Positions 19,610 through 41,769 of a stretch of 64,000 nucleotides of DNA are shown piece after piece. The position numbers and the translations under genes are program-made. The stretch's first letter is position 1. Every line of letters starts with the position of its first letter. This stretch comes from Lycocorax pyrrhopterus obiensis (Eukaryota > Chordata > Aves > Passeriformes > Paradisaeidae), in NCBI GenBank assembly GCA_014706295.1, contig JACSVZ010000024.1, positions 5,060,128 to 5,124,127 on the forward strand, given 5' to 3'. Below the pieces are notes generated by a model that was not told the origin of the DNA, ran no database searches, and was given only the letters and a program-made list of their open reading frames with translations.

Positions 19610-21115
19610 TTTCCAGCTCAGTTTTTTCCACTAAGTTTTCCAGCCCATTTTTTTCCACAGAGTTTTCCAGCCCAATTTTTTCCATGGAGTTTTCCAACCC
19701 AATTTTTTTCCACAGTTTTTCAGCCCAATTTTTTCAATGGAGTTTCCCAGCCCAGTTTTTGCCGCAAAGTTTTTCAAACCAGTTGGGTTTTTTTCCAGAG
19801 TTTTCCAGCCCAGTTTTTTCCACACAGTTTCCCAGCCCAGTTTTTTCCAGAGAATTTTCCAGCCCAGTTTTTCCACAGTTTTTCAGCCCAAGTTTTTCAA
19901 CAAAGTTTCCCAGCCCAGTTTTTGCCACAAAGTTTTTCAAACCAGTTTGGTTTTTTTTCCCACAGAGTTTTCCAGCCCAGTTTTTTCCACACAGTTTTCC
20001 AGCCCAGTTTTTTCCATGGAGTTTTCCAGCCCAATTTTTTTCCACAGTTTTTCAGCCCAATTTTTTCAATGGAGTTTCCCAGCCCAGTTTTTGCCACAAA
20101 GTTTTTCAAACCAGTTTGTTTTTTTCCACACAGTTTTCCAGCCCAGTTTTTTCCAGAGAATTTTCCAGCCCAATTTTTTCCACAGAGTTTTTCAGCCCAG
20201 TTTTTTTCCACAGAGTTTTCCAGCCCAGTTTTTTTCCACACAGTTTCCCAGCCCAGTTTTTTCCAGAGAATTTTCCAGCCCAATTTTTTCCATGGAGTTT
20301 CCCAGCCCAGTTTTTCCACAGTTTTTCGGCCCAATTTTTTCAACTAAGTTTCCCAGCCCAGTTTTTGCCACAAAATTTTTCAAACCAGTTGGGTTTTTTT
20401 CCAGAGTTTTCCAGCCCAATTTTTTTCCACAGTTTTTCAGCCCAATTTTTTCAATGGAGTTTCCCAGCCCAGTTTTTGCCACAAAGTTTTTCAAACCAGT
20501 TTGGTTTTTTTTTCACACAGTTTTCCAGCCCAGTTTTTTCCAGAGAATTTTCCAGCCCAATTTTTTCCATGGAGTTTTCCAGCCCAATTTTTTTCCACAG
20601 AGTTTTTCAGCCCAGTTTTTTTCCACAGAGTTTTCCAGCCCAGTTTTTTTCCACACAGTTTCCCAGCCCAGTTTTTTCCAGAGAATTTTCCAGCCCAATT
20701 TTTTCCATGGAGTTTCCCAGCCCAGTTTTTCCACAGTTTTTCGGCCCAATTTTTTCAACTAAGTTTCCCAGCCCAGTTTTTGCCACGAAGTTTTTCAAAC
20801 CAGTTGGGTTTTTTTCCAGAGTTTTCCAGCCCAGTTTTTTCCACACAGTTTTCCAGCCCAGTTTTCCCACAGTTTTTCAGCCCAATTTTTTTCCACACAG
20901 TTTTCCAGCCCAGTTTTTTTCCACACAGTTTTCCAGCCCAGTTTTTTCCATGGAGTTTCCCAGCCCAGTTTTTCCACAGTTTTTCGGCCCAATTTTTTCA
21001 ACTAAGTTTCCCAGCCCAGTTTTTGCCACAAAGTTTTTCAAACCAGTTGGGTTTTTTTTCCACAAAGTTTTCCAGCCCAGTTTCTCCCAGGAAGTTTTCC
21101 AGTCCGGTTTATTTC
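19610..21115. repeat. 1.5-kb minisatellite (GTTTTCCAGCCCAGTTTTTTCCACA), ~25-bp unit
   Basis: About 60 copies of a 24-26-bp unit with irregular higher-order structure: a variant block GCCACAAAGTTTTTCAAACCAGTT recurs at roughly 110-310-base spacing. A single frame stays open for nearly 480 codons, only because of the unit. The same unit forms the array at 23035-23618. Confidence 0.96.
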
Positions 21116-21231
21116 CATGAAGAAGTGTGGGATGTGCTTGTGGCAGAGACGAATTATTTGAGGCGAGTTAGGCCGAGATCTGGATCTTCCTGTGTCCAGA
21201 ATTGTTACCTTTGTATCCAAAAAAAACCAGG

Positions 21232-21453
21232 AATAAAACTGGGATATGAGGATAGTTAAGGGGATATGGAATAAAACTGGGATGTGAGGATATTTAAGGG
21301 GATGTGGAATAAAACTGGGATCTGAGGGTATTTAAGGGGATGTGGAATAAAACTGGGATATGAGGATATTTAAGGGGATATGGAATAAAACTGGGATGTG
21401 AGGATAGTTAAGGGGATATGGAATAAAACTGGGATATGAGGATATTTAAGGGC
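21232..21453. repeat. 37-38-bp tandem repeat, ~6 copies
   Basis: Unit AATAAAACTGGGATATGAGGATA(T/G)TTAAGGGGATATGG. It ends about 40 bases before the CUB13 exon. Confidence 0.94.
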
Positions 21454-21485
21454 TATTTCCTCACGGGGTTTGTGTTTCTCTCTGA

Positions 21486-21734
<249 letters not shown>

Positions 21735-21996
21735 TAAACAGCAGCCAACTGGGAATGGCACCTCTGGGATCTTCCCCTGGAAGCTTCCTGGTTTGTGTGG
21801 GGAAGGGAAGAGAAATGATGGTTTTAATAAATAAAAATATTATTTATGTGTAATAATGGAGATCATCGAGTTCAGGCAAAGCTGCTCCGGTCAAAGAGTT
21901 TGGGACCAAATTTTGAGCTCGTAGCGCTCGATGTCTGCCCTTCAGAATATCCCCGAGTCTGCTGGGAGTGAAATTCCTTTGGGAAACAGCTCCTGA

Positions 21997-22570
21997 TTCC
22001 TCAATTTCTGAGGGTAAAATTCCTCAGTTTCTGAGGGTAAAATTCCTCAGTTTCCGAGGGTAAAATTCCTCAGTTTCTGGGGGTAAAATACCTCAGTTTC
22101 TGAGGGTAAAATTCCTCAGTTTCCGAGGGTAAAATTCCTCAATTTCTGAGGGTAAAATTTCTCAGTTTCTGAGAGTAAAATTCCTCAATTTCTGAGGGTA
22201 AAATTCCTCAGATTCTGAGGGTAAAATTTCTCAGTTTCTGAGGGTAAAATTTCTCAGTTTCTGGGGGTAAAATTCCTCAGTTTCTGAGAGTAAAATTCCT
22301 CAATTTCTGAGGGTAAAATTTCTCAGTTTCTGAGGGTAAAATTCCTCAGTTTCCGAGGGTAAAATTCCTCAATTTCTGAGGGTAAAATTTCTCAGTTTCT
22401 GAGAGTAAAATTCCTCAATTTCTGAGGGTAAAATTCCTCAGATTCTGAGAGTAAAATTCCTCAGTTTCTGAGGGTAAAATTTCTCAATTTCTGAGGGTAA
22501 AATTCCTCGATTTCTGAGGGTAAAATTCCTCAATTTCTGAGGGTAAAATTTCTCAGTTTCTGAGGGTAAA
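21997..22570. repeat. 23-bp tandem repeat, ~25 copies
   Basis: Unit ATTCCTCAGTTTCTGAGGGTAAA with TCAATTTC and TTTCTCAG variants. The CCTCAG/CTGAGG segment is internally palindromic, so single units can fold. Confidence 0.95.
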
Positions 22571-22715
22571 AGTGCAATTTGTGGTTGTCATTATCCACTG
22601 GGTGAGCACTGGGAGCCAGGAGAGGTCGTGGGGGTAAAACTGGAGCAGGGAGAGGGATTGGGGGTCTGAAATGTGGATGTGGGAACGAGAGGATAAGGAA
22701 GGGAGGAGTCCCTGA

Positions 22716-23030
<315 letters not shown>

Positions 23031-23034
23031 TGAG

Positions 23035-23618
23035 TTTTCCACAGTTTTTCAGCCCAGTTTATTTCTGTGAATTTTTCCAGCCCGGTTTTTTTCCAGGATG
23101 TGTTACAACCCAGTTTTTTCCACAGTTTATCAGCCCAGTTTATTTCCATGAAGTTTTCCAGCCCAGATTTTTCCACACAATTTATCAGCCCAGTTTTTTC
23201 CATGAATTTTTCCAGCCCAGTTTTTTCCACTAAGTTTTCCAACCCATTTTTTTTCCACAGAGTTTTCCAGCCCAATTTTTTTCCATGAAATTTTTCAGCC
23301 CAGTTTTTTCCACTAAGTTTTCCAACCCATTTTTTTCCACAAAGTTTTTCAGCCCGTTTTTTTCCAGGAATTTTTCCAGCCCAGTTTTTTCAATGAAATT
23401 TTCCAACCTATTTTTTTCCACAAAGTTTTCCAGCCCAGTTTTTGCCACAAAATTTTCCAGCCCAGTTTTTTCCACAGAGTTTTCCAGCCCAGTTTTTTTT
23501 CATGAAGTTTTCCAATCCATTTTTTTCCACTGAGTTTTCCAGCCCAATTTTTTCCCACAGAGTTTTCCAGCCCAATCTTTTCCCACAGAGTTTTCCAGCC
23601 CAGTTTTCCAGCTTAGAG
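23035..23618. repeat. Second array of the GTTTTCCAGCCCAGTTTTTTCCA minisatellite
   Basis: Same unit as 19610-21115 but more diverged (ATGAAGTTTTCCAGCC, TTTATCAGCCC variants). It begins about 95 bases after the second CUB13 exon, so the two arrays bracket both CUB13 exons. Confidence 0.94.
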
Positions 23619-23653
23619 ATTGAAGCTGGATTCCGTGATCTTTTTATCCCTTT

Positions 23654-23995
23654 TATTTCCTCATGGAGAGAGAGGAGTTTCCTCATGGAGAGGGAGGAAT
23701 TTTCCTCGTAGAGAGGGAGGAATTTCCTTGTGGAGAGGGAGGAATTTCCTCGTGGAGAAGGAGGAATTTTCCTTGTGGAGAGGGAAGATTTTCCTCGTGG
23801 AAAGGGAGGGATTTTCCTCATGGAGAGGGAGAAATTTCCTCATGGAGAGGGAGAAATTTCCTCATGGAGAGGGAAGATTTTCCTTGCGGAAAGGGAGGGA
23901 TTTTCCTCATGGAGAGGGAAGATTTTCCTCGTGGAAAGGAAGGGATTTTCCTCATGGAGAGGGACGATTTTCCTCATGGAGAGGGAGGAATTTCC
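23654..23995. repeat. 21-24-bp tandem repeat (CCTCATGGAGAGGGAGGAATTT)
   Basis: About 15 copies with CCTCGTGGAGAGGG and AAGATTTT variants. It ends ~38 bases before the first Sushi13 exon. Confidence 0.95.
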
Positions 23996-24032
23996 CTGAT
24001 TCCATCGTGCTGCTCTTCCCTCCCTTCCGCAG

Positions 24033-24113
24033 CTTTCCAGCTTTTCCGCTGCCAGCCTCCCACCATCGTTCCCAACGCCGAGATCATCACGGAGAGCGAG
24101 GAGTTCAACATCG
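24033..24113 (+). CDS. CSMD2: CSMD2 exon: Sushi13, N-terminal half
   Basis: Encodes (A)FQLFRCQPPTIVPNAEIIT then ESEEFNIG. It has Sushi Cys1 and the P-N that follows it; the remaining cysteines are on the exon at 25980. Acceptor cttccgcag, donor gtaaaa. Phase 1 in and out. A 22-24-bp minisatellite (23654-23995) ends about 38 bases before the exon. Confidence 0.93.
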
Positions 24114-24599
24114 GTAAAACCTTCCCTCACCCTCCTCACCCTCATTCCCACCTCCCCAGCTCCTGGGAATGGCCTTTCCCTCCCAAATCCGGGCTTCCAC
24201 GAGGCTTTTCCGTGGGATCTCGGCGTCAAACGCAGCATCCAAGCGCTCCCGTTGTTCCCGGCCTTTTCCTCCCTGGAAAAGTGGTTTTTGTGGGAGCCCT
24301 GGGCCCGGTTGGAATCCCTCAGGAATCTTTGGGAATGACGACGGCTCTCAGGCGTCGCACACAAAGCTTTGGAGCCGTTGTTCTGCTTTTTGAGGGCTTT
24401 TCGGGAGCTTTTTTGGGATTTTTTTTTGGGGGGTGTTGCTCCCATCCACGTTTTTCAGCCGGAATTTTTCTCGGAGCGGCCTCACGCCCTGGCTGCTCTC
24501 TCTGAGGGGAGTCTGCACCTGGAATCCTTCCCAGATCTGGTGTGGTGACGGGAGTTCATCCCAGGGTGACTCCAGCGTGGCTTTCTGAGCCTTTGATTT
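24114..24599. other. Unique sequence in the Sushi13 internal intron
   Basis: No recognised element; it precedes the long pyrimidine array. Confidence 0.5.
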
Positions 24600-26104
<1,505 letters not shown>

Positions 26105-26170
26105 TAATTCCCGGGTTTCCCTGCTCGGGAGGATCTGGGAGAGGTTTTCCCGCCTGTTTTTCATCCTTGG

Positions 26171-27838
26171 GTCGGTGCAGCTCCTGGGCTTTAGGACAGG
26201 GCGGCCCTGACTCAACCCAGCACCAGCAGCTGCTGCAGGCGGCCAGGACCACACTGCAGCATTGCCATTCCAGCATTGCCATTCCAGCATTGCCATTCCA
26301 GCATTGCCATTCCAGCATTCCCATTCCAGCATTCCCGTTCCCATTCCAGCATTCCCATTCCCATTGCCATTCCAGCATTTCCGTTCCAGCATTCCCATTC
26401 CAGCATTGCCATTCCAGCATTGCCATTCCAGCATTGCCATTCCAGCATTGCCATTCCAGCATTCCCGTTCCAGTATTGCCATTCCAGCATTGCCATTCCA
26501 GCATTGCCATTCCAGTATTGCCATTCCAGCATTCCCGTTCCAGCATTCCCATTCCAGCATTGCCATTCCAGCATTCCCATTCCAGCATTGCCATTCCAGC
26601 ATTTCCGTTCCAGTATTCCCATTCCAGCATTGCCATTCCAGCATTCCCGTTCCAGTATTCCCGTTCCAGTATTCCCGTTCCAGTATTGCCATTCCAGCAT
26701 TGCCATTCCAGTATTGCCATTCCAGCATTGCCATTCCAGCATTCCCGTTCCAGTATTCCCGTTCCAGCATTGCCATTCCAGCATTGCCATTCCAGCATTC
26801 CCGTTCCAGTATTCCCGTTCCAGTATTGCCATTCCAGCATTGCCATTCCAGCATTGCCATTCCAGTATTGCCATTCCAGCATTCCCATTCCAGCATTGCC
26901 GTTCCAGCATTCCCGTTCCAGTATTCCCATTCCAGTATTCCCGTTCCAGTATTGCCATTCCAGCATTGCCATTCCAGCATTCCCGTTCCAGTATTCCCGT
27001 TCCAGTATTCCCATTCCAGCATTGCCATTCCAGCATTCCCGTTCCAGCATTGCCATTCCAGCATTCCCATTCCAGCATTCCTGTTCCAGCATTGCCGTTC
27101 CATCATTCCCATTCCAGCATTGCCATTCCAGCATTGCCATTCCAGCATTCCCATTCCAGCATTCCCGTTCCAGTATTCCCGTTCCAGCATTGCCATTCCA
27201 GCATTGCCATTCCAGCATTCCCATTCCAGCATTCCCGTTCCCATTCCAGCATTGCCATTCCAGCATTCCCATTCCAGCATCCACTCCAGCATTCCCATTC
27301 CAGCATCCTCATTCCAGCATTCCCATTCCCATTCCAGCATTGCTATTCCAGCATTGCCATTCCAGCATTCCCGTTCCCATTCCAGCATTCCCATTCCCAT
27401 TCCCATTCCAGCATCCCCATTCCAGCATTCCCATTCCCATTCCCATTCCCACTCCAGCATTCCCATTCCAGCATTGCCATTCCCATTCCCACTCCAGCAT
27501 TCCCATTCCAGGCAGCTCCAGAGGCTGATGCTTGTACACAAACTCCGAGCCCTGCTGTGTCCTGAGCTCATCCCTGGGCTGGGCCCAACTGCCTTGTTTA
27601 GTCTGCGAGTTCATTTGGAGCTGGGCTGGCACCGCCGTCGATGGCCTGGCTGCTGCTGCCACCCCGATCCTCGTTTCCCTGCCGGCTGCTCCAGGATCCA
27701 GGGCATGGATTTGGGTGATCCCAGCCCAAGCTCTGTTTTCCGTGGCTGCAGGCAGCTGGAGGAGCTCCGGGATTCTCAGGGGGAGTGAGAGAGGAGTTTC
27801 TGTGCACAGCTGGAGAAAATCCACGTCTGAAGAACTCC
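26171..27838. repeat. Duplicated cassette, copy 2, with larger array
   Basis: Direct repeat of 18628-19556: left flank GTCGGTGCAGCTCCTGGGC, CCATTCCAGCATT(C/G)C array at about 26257-27510, and right flank GGCAGCTCCAGAGGCTGATG through GGGATTCTCAG. The right flank is nearly identical but holds ~33 extra bases before AAAATCCACGTCTGAAGAACTCC. The array is more than twice as long as in copy 1. It starts 79 bases after the Sushi13 donor. Confidence 0.93.
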
Positions 27839-27969
27839 ATCCCATCTCCAGGATGGCTGGAGTGCAATTCGGGAGAGGGAATGAGATCCCTGCTGAGCTC
27901 TCAGCGAATCCCAGGCAGAGATTCCCTGCGGGATTTACGGCAGCAGCTCTGGAAAAATGATGGAGGGAA

Positions 27970-28150
27970 TGTTCATAAAATCGTGGAATATCCTGAGCTG
28001 GAAGGATCATCCAGTTCAATCCTGCACTGACACCCCAAAAATCCCACCCTGTGCATCCCTGGGAGCGTTGTCCCAGCACTCTTGGAGCTCTGGAATTCAG
28101 CCTTGGGATCGTGACAATTCCCTGGAGAGCCTCTTCCAGTGCCCACCAAT
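27970..28150 (-). mobile_element. CR1 fragment, minus orientation
   Basis: AAATCGTGGAATATCCTGAGC, GATCATCCAGTTCAATCC and CATCCCTGGGAGCGTTGTCC correspond to the copies at 6631 and 7036. Confidence 0.75.
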
Positions 28151-29765
<1,615 letters not shown>

Positions 29766-30439
29766 TAATCCCATGGCAATCGAAGGGCAAGGAGCATTCC
29801 AGGCCCAGCTCCCCACCTGTAACCTCCTGCTGGCCTCCCAGAAAGCTCCTCCCGAGCCTCGCTGATTCCCGGCGTAAGGAAACAGCAGCAATTGGATTTT
29901 TTGGCTGGATCTGAAGCGTTTTTCCAAGGGGCAGGAGTTGGGAAATTCCTGGGAGAGGGGTGGCAGCAGAGATTGCTGCAGGGGATGAGTTGGGAAGCGG
30001 GAATTCTCATCCCTGAAGGCCACAGGGAGCGGATTCTCCAGGCCCAGGAGAAACCTTGGAGCTTCGAGTTGTTTCTCGACCACTCTCTAACCATCAGAAC
30101 CAGATTATGGGATCACAGTAGGGAGGAATTCCAGGGATAAACCTTGGAGCTTTGGCTCATTTCTCGACCACTCTTTAACAATCAGAACCAGGATTATGGG
30201 ATCACAGTCTGGAAAAATTCCAGGGAGAAACCTTGGAGCTTTGAGTGCTTTCTGGACCATTCTTTTAACAATCAGAACCAGATTATGGGATCACAGTAGG
30301 GAGGAATTCAGGGAGAAACCTTGGAGCTTTGAGTCCTTTCTGGACCATTCTTTTAACAATCAGAACCAGGATTATGGGATCATAATCAGGAGAAATTCCA
30401 GGGAGAAACCTTGGAGCTTTGGCTCATTTCTCAACCACT

Positions 30440-31905
<1,466 letters not shown>

Positions 31906-31974
31906 AGGATGTGTGGAGTCATTGATGCCAGGGATTGGATATTGGGAAAGGTTTCTGGTCAGGCACTGGAAAAG

Positions 31975-32118
31975 TCTGTCCAGGGAAGTGCTGGAATGAC
32001 AATCCCTGGAAGTGCTCAGACAAAGTGTAGATGTGGTGCTCAAGGACCTGGTTTGGTGGTGGGGTAATGGCTGGACTCGATCTTGGAGACCTTTTCCAAC
32101 CTTAATGATTCTGGGATT
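31975..32118 (+). mobile_element. CR1 3' end with intact terminus
   Basis: GTGTAGATGTGGTGCTCAAGG, GACCTGGTTTGGTGG, GGACTCGATCTTGGAGACC and TTTTCCAACCTTAATGATTCTGGGATTCTATAAG. The ATTCTGGGATTCTATAA octamer-like end is the CR1 3' terminus. Confidence 0.88.
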
Positions 32119-32129
32119 CTATAAGTGGT

Positions 32130-32466
32130 TCTGGATCCGGATGAGGGAATCCCATCCCAAATATTTCTGTGTTCCTAAATTGCCACATCCTTGCGGTGAG
32201 GGACATCCCAGAACATCAGAACCTGTTTAGGTTGGAGCATGAGGCACAGCTTCCCTGTGACCGAGGGTGTCACAGCTTTTCCAGGGAATTGTCAAAAACA
32301 CCTGGATCTGGATGAGGGAAAGGATCCCAAATATTTTTGTGTTCCTAAATTGCCACATCCTTGCACTGAGGGACATCCCAGAACATCAGAACCTGTTCAG
32401 GAGCTGCTCGGAGCCACAACTTCCCTGTGACCGAGGGTGTCACAGCTTTTCCAGGGAATTGCCAAA
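32130..32466. repeat. ~170-bp tandem duplication (2 copies)
   Basis: GGATGAGGGAA...CCCAAATATTT(C/T)TGTGTTCC...GGACATCCCAGAACATCAGA...CTTCCCTGTGACCGAGGG occurs twice about 170 bases apart, with small differences. Confidence 0.88.
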
Positions 32467-33039
32467 CCCACTCTGTGCTCCTGCTCATTTGTTTGGGAGC
32501 AGAACCAGGATCAGGGAATCCTGGCTGCTCATCCAGCACAAAACTGCTGCCGGAGCCGGAATATTTGCTGAGAATTCCCTCCAGTGAATCCCTGTGTGGG
32601 AACTTGGCAATTCTCAATTAATGGAAGTTCTCAAACCGGGCTCAGACCCTGCCAGCGCCTCAGAAACGAGGAATGACTTCGCTCAGCAGATGGATTAAGG
32701 AATATTTAATTATCAGGAATAACTCCTTGTTCCGGAGCGAGGCTCGGACCGGAGCCCTGCGCTCCTCTCCCACTTCAACTTCGCGTGTATCCATCGCGAA
32801 TTCCGCGCTTTTCGGGAAGCTCGGTGTCATTCCTGGGAGCGGCAAGGGGATGACCCTGATGCTGCCCACACCGTTGTTGGGGTGCCTCGGACCACTCGGG
32901 GTCTGCCCGCTGTCCATCACGCCATGCCTGCCCAATGGGCTGGCAACTCAGAGAGCGAGGACCAGTCCGAGGGCGAGACCCGGTTCTGAGCCCACACCAC
33001 TTCTCCAGAAAGTTCTGATAAGTTCGGTTGTTCATAGGT

Positions 33040-33357
33040 TTGTTCTGTAAATTCCCTCCTCTGTAACCTGGCCATTGGTTCTGTGTCCCCGGGACCCTCC
33101 TCCGGCTTTGTTTCCTATGGGTTGTTTGTTCGGGGCCACCCCTGAAGAAAACTCTCAGTAACCCTGTCCCCCTCGGCCATTCCGTTCCCGATTTCGGGAC
33201 AATAAACTCCTGGAAGGTAACTTGGAGTGGTCCTCTCCGTTGCCTCTTTCGCCTCCGGGATTCCTGAGGGATTAAGACCTTCGGGTCCCCTCGCTTTGGG
33301 TGCACCCGCTGATACACAGCCAGTGCTGCCCGTCCACGTGGCCGCCGAGACGCGACA
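33040..33357 (+). mobile_element. LTR-like sequence, plus orientation
   Basis: CCCGATTTCGGGAC followed by AATAAACTCCTGGAAGG (33201) resembles a retroviral R region with its poly(A) signal. The C-rich U5-like part ends GCCGAGACGCGACA (33344-33357). A possible TG start is TGTAAATTCCC near 33050. No target duplication was found, and foreign-looking sequence extends left to about 32690, so the true limits may be larger. Only LTR-type sequence is seen; there is no viral gene. Confidence 0.6.
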
Positions 33358-33486
33358 CTTTTCAGTGCCTGTCTGCGGGAAGGTCACTGCCGCCTCCAGA
33401 GCGGCACGAGTACCCCTGAGGCAGACCCCTTTCCCAGGGCAGTGACACGCCGTGATCGCTTTCCTTTCTCCTGCCCCCCTTCCCAG

Positions 33487-33675
33487 CTCCCTACTGCAGC
33501 CTCCCGCAGCCGCCGGCGCACGGGATGATCCTGAGCCACTCCGGGCTGCGCCCCGGCAGCTCCGTGCGCTTCGGGTGCGACGCCGGCTACCGCCTGGTGG
33601 GACACAGCACCAGCACCTGCAGCCAGCACCCCCAGGGACACTTCCACTGGAGGGAAGCCGTCCCTCTGTGCCAAG
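33487..33675 (+). CDS. CSMD2: CSMD2 exon: Sushi14
   Basis: A complete Sushi domain: APYCSLPQPPAHGMIL ... VRFGCDAGYRLVGHS ... STCSQHPQGHFHW ... PLCQ. Four cysteines and the Trp are present. This is the Sushi that follows the last CUB and opens the tandem Sushi region. Acceptor ccttcccag, donor gtgaga. Phase 1 in and out. Upstream (about 33040-33357) lies an LTR-like insertion. Confidence 0.95.
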
Positions 33676-34138
33676 GTGAGAGCTCCGATGGGTTGGGATC
33701 GAGTGCCAGGAATCCTGGGAAAAGCGGCAGAAAAGGCGGTGAAAAAACCCCAAGTATTGGAATTCCATGTTGAGAATTCCGTGTTGAGAACAGGCTCAGA
33801 GCACTGAGGGATGATCGTCGTGTCCAAGGCCTTGGGAATAGATGGGAAAAGAGGGAAGGGGGTAACTGGGAGTGGGAAAAGAGGGAAGGGCTTTGGATGA
33901 GGGAGGAAAAAAATCCCCATCTGTGTGAAATGTTGCTGTTGGAATTCCCACTGAGAATTCCGTGTTGAGAACAGGCTCGGAGCGCTGAGAGGTGATCCTT
34001 GTGTCCGAGGATCCTCGTGTCCAACCGGGATTCGGGGTTGGATTTGCTGTTGCAAACGCTGGTCCTTTAGGAAGAGTGGGCACTCCTTGGGGTTCACCAG
34101 CAGGAAAATTTACGATCCGGAATTTCCGTTCTGGATAA

Positions 34139-35090
<952 letters not shown>

Positions 35091-35231
35091 AGGGGTGTCG
35101 GTTCCACCCGGAGAACAACCAGCTCTGCCCCGTGGGTTTGGTGTTCAGGGCACGGCGGGGTTTGGGGGTGAATTACCGGGGCTGTGAAATCTCGCGGCGC
35201 GGCCGTTTCCCGGCTGCCTCCAGAGCTTCGG

Positions 35232-35940
35232 CTTTTTTTTGTGGGTTTTTAACAGTAAGGTTCTCATATTTTTAGTAATATTGAGATGTTGAAGAAGTTG
35301 AGAAAATGTTTAGGTTTTTTGTAGGTTTTTAATATTAAGATTTGTAATAAATTAAGGGTTTTTTTCGCTTTTTTGTAGGTATTTAATATTAAGATTTCTA
35401 ATAAATTAAGGATTTTTTTTTGCTTTTTTGTAGGTTTTTAATATTAAGATTTTGATATTAAGATTTTTAATAAATTAAGGGATTTTTTCGCTTTTCTGTA
35501 GATTTTTAATATTAAGATTTTCATATTGCGATTTTTATTAAAATTAAGATTTTTAATAAATGAAAAAAAGTTTTCGCTTTTCCGTAGATTTTTAATCTTA
35601 AGATTTTCATGTTTTTATTAAAATTAAGACTTCTAATAAATTAAGGATTCTTGTTGATCTTTTATATTAAGATTTTGTTATTAAAATTTTTAATAAATTG
35701 AGGGATTTTTTCGCTTTTCTGTAGATTTTTTATATTAAGATTTTGATATAGTGATTTTTATTAAAATTAAGATTTTTAATAAATGAAGAAAAGTTTTTGC
35801 TTTTCCATAGATTTTTAATATTAAGATTTTAGTATCTTTATTAAAATTAGACTTCTAATAAATTAAGACTTCTTTTGGCTTTTTTGTAGATCTTTTATTT
35901 TTGTATATTTTTGTATATTTTTATATATTTCTGTATTTTT
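35232..35940. repeat. AT-rich degenerate minisatellite
   Basis: Units of roughly 60-110 bases built from GTAGGTTTTTAATATTAAG, ATTTTTAATAAATTAAGG and TTTTTTCGCTTTT. Strongly AT-rich in an otherwise GC-rich gene. Confidence 0.9.
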
Positions 35941-36087
35941 GTTACGATTCAACGCCGGCGTCGTCTCCTTGAATTTCAGGCGACGTCACCGCTTTCAACG
36001 TCGTCCTCAAAGTTTTCCATTCCGTTCTCAACAACGATTCCCCTCATTAAAAACCCGCCACCCCTGGATTTTTTTGGGGGGGATTTG

Positions 36088-38274
<2,187 letters not shown>

Positions 38275-38360
38275 TCCAGGGCCAGGTTGGACAGGGCTTG
38301 GACCTGGCCTAGTGGGAGATGTCCCTTCCAACCCAACCCATTCCATGATTCTGTGGGTTT
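38275..38360 (+). mobile_element. CR1 3' terminus
   Basis: GGGCCAGGTTGGACAGGGC, GATGTCCCTTCCAACCC and CCATTCCATGATTCTGTGGG match the CR1 3' end. Confidence 0.82.
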
Positions 38361-38495
38361 TCTGGGAATCGGGCTTCCTGCTGCATCCAGCAATGGGTGA
38401 CTGACAGAAAAATATTCCCCTGTGAGGAAGTTGTGGTGTGAAAAACTCCTCTGGTTCCTTCCCAGCCTGTCTTTAGTGCTTCCCTCGTGTCCTGA

Positions 38496-38945
<450 letters not shown>

Positions 38946-39120
38946 TAGGGATGGATTGGAGGAGGAATCCGCGCTGCGGGGTTTTAAGCGTGTGTAAAAG
39001 GGAAGCGGAGTTTGATTCCTGCATCCTCAGTGGGTGTGAGGTGTTGGGAGAGCTTTGGGGTGAGGATGATTATTTATGGCAGCAGAGGCTTGAATTAACG
39101 GCCTGGAGCTGAAAGAGGGT

Positions 39121-39548
39121 TGGATACTGGGATGGATATTGGGATGGGTATGGGGTATCGGGTATTGGGATGGATATTGGGATGGATATTGGGATGAGTA
39201 TTGGGATGAGTATTGGGATGAGTATTGGGATGGGTATTGAGATGGATATTGGGATGGATATTGGGTATTGGGATGGATATTGAGATGGGTATTGGGATGG
39301 ATATTGGGATGGGTATTGGGTATTGGGATGGATATTGGGATGGGTATTGGGATGGGTGTTGGGTATTGGGATGGATATTGGGTATTGGGATGGGTATTGG
39401 GTATTGGGATGGATATTGGGATGGATATTGGAATGGATATTGGGTATTGGGATGGATATTGGGATGGATATTGGGTATTGGGATGGGTATTGGATATTGG
39501 AATGGATATTGGGTATTGGGATGGATATTGGGATGGATATTGGGATGG
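39121..39548. repeat. (GGGATGGATATT / GGGTATT)n repeat
   Basis: 12-bp GGGATGGATATT and 6-7-bp GGGTATT units over ~430 bases. The + strand has regularly spaced GGG triplets, so the RNA and the non-template DNA strand could form G-quadruplexes. Confidence 0.95.
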
Positions 39549-39572
39549 AATTCTTCCCTTCAAACAACAACG

Positions 39573-39700
39573 GGCATGGATTGCCCAGAGAATCACGGCT
39601 GCCCCATCCCTGGAAATGTCCAGGGAAAGGTTGGATAGGGCTCGGAGCACCGTGGGATGGTGGAAGGTGTCCCTGTGGGTGATCTGACATTCCCTTCCAC
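39573..39700 (+). mobile_element. CR1 3'-end fragment
   Basis: GCCCCATCCCTGGAAATGTCC, GGAAAGGTTGGATAGGGCTC and TGGAAGGTGTCCCTG are CR1 landmarks. Confidence 0.8.
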
Positions 39701-39786
39701 CCCGACTTGTGTGCGCCCCGATCCCGCAGAGCTCCGGGGGTGGGGCGCTGCCTTTGGGGGACGCCTTTGCCGGGATCTCCGGGTGA

Positions 39787-41595
<1,809 letters not shown>

Positions 41596-41769
41596 CCATT
41601 ACTTGTGGCCACCCCGGCAACCCCCCCAACGGGCTCACCCAGGGCTCCCAGTTCAACCTCAACGACGTGGCCAAATTCCAGTGCAACCCCGGCTTCCGCC
41701 TGGAGGGAGCTTCCCAATCCCAGTGCCTGGCCAACGGCCAGTGGAGCAGCACCCTGCCCTCCTGCCGAG
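41596..41769 (+). CDS. CSMD2: CSMD2 exon: Sushi19
   Basis: Complete Sushi domain: PITCGHPGNPPNGLTQGS ... AKFQCNPGFRLEGAS ... SQCLANGQWSST ... SCR. Four cysteines and Trp. Acceptor tgcttgcag, donor gtcagt. Phase 1 in and out. Confidence 0.96.

Noticed and set aside
19684..21120. Open frame of 478 codons, rich in F, S, P and Q
   Set aside because: It is the translation of a ~25-bp minisatellite. All three + frames and the minus strand are also open, and the unit period explains it. No domain, and no splice or codon signature of a gene.
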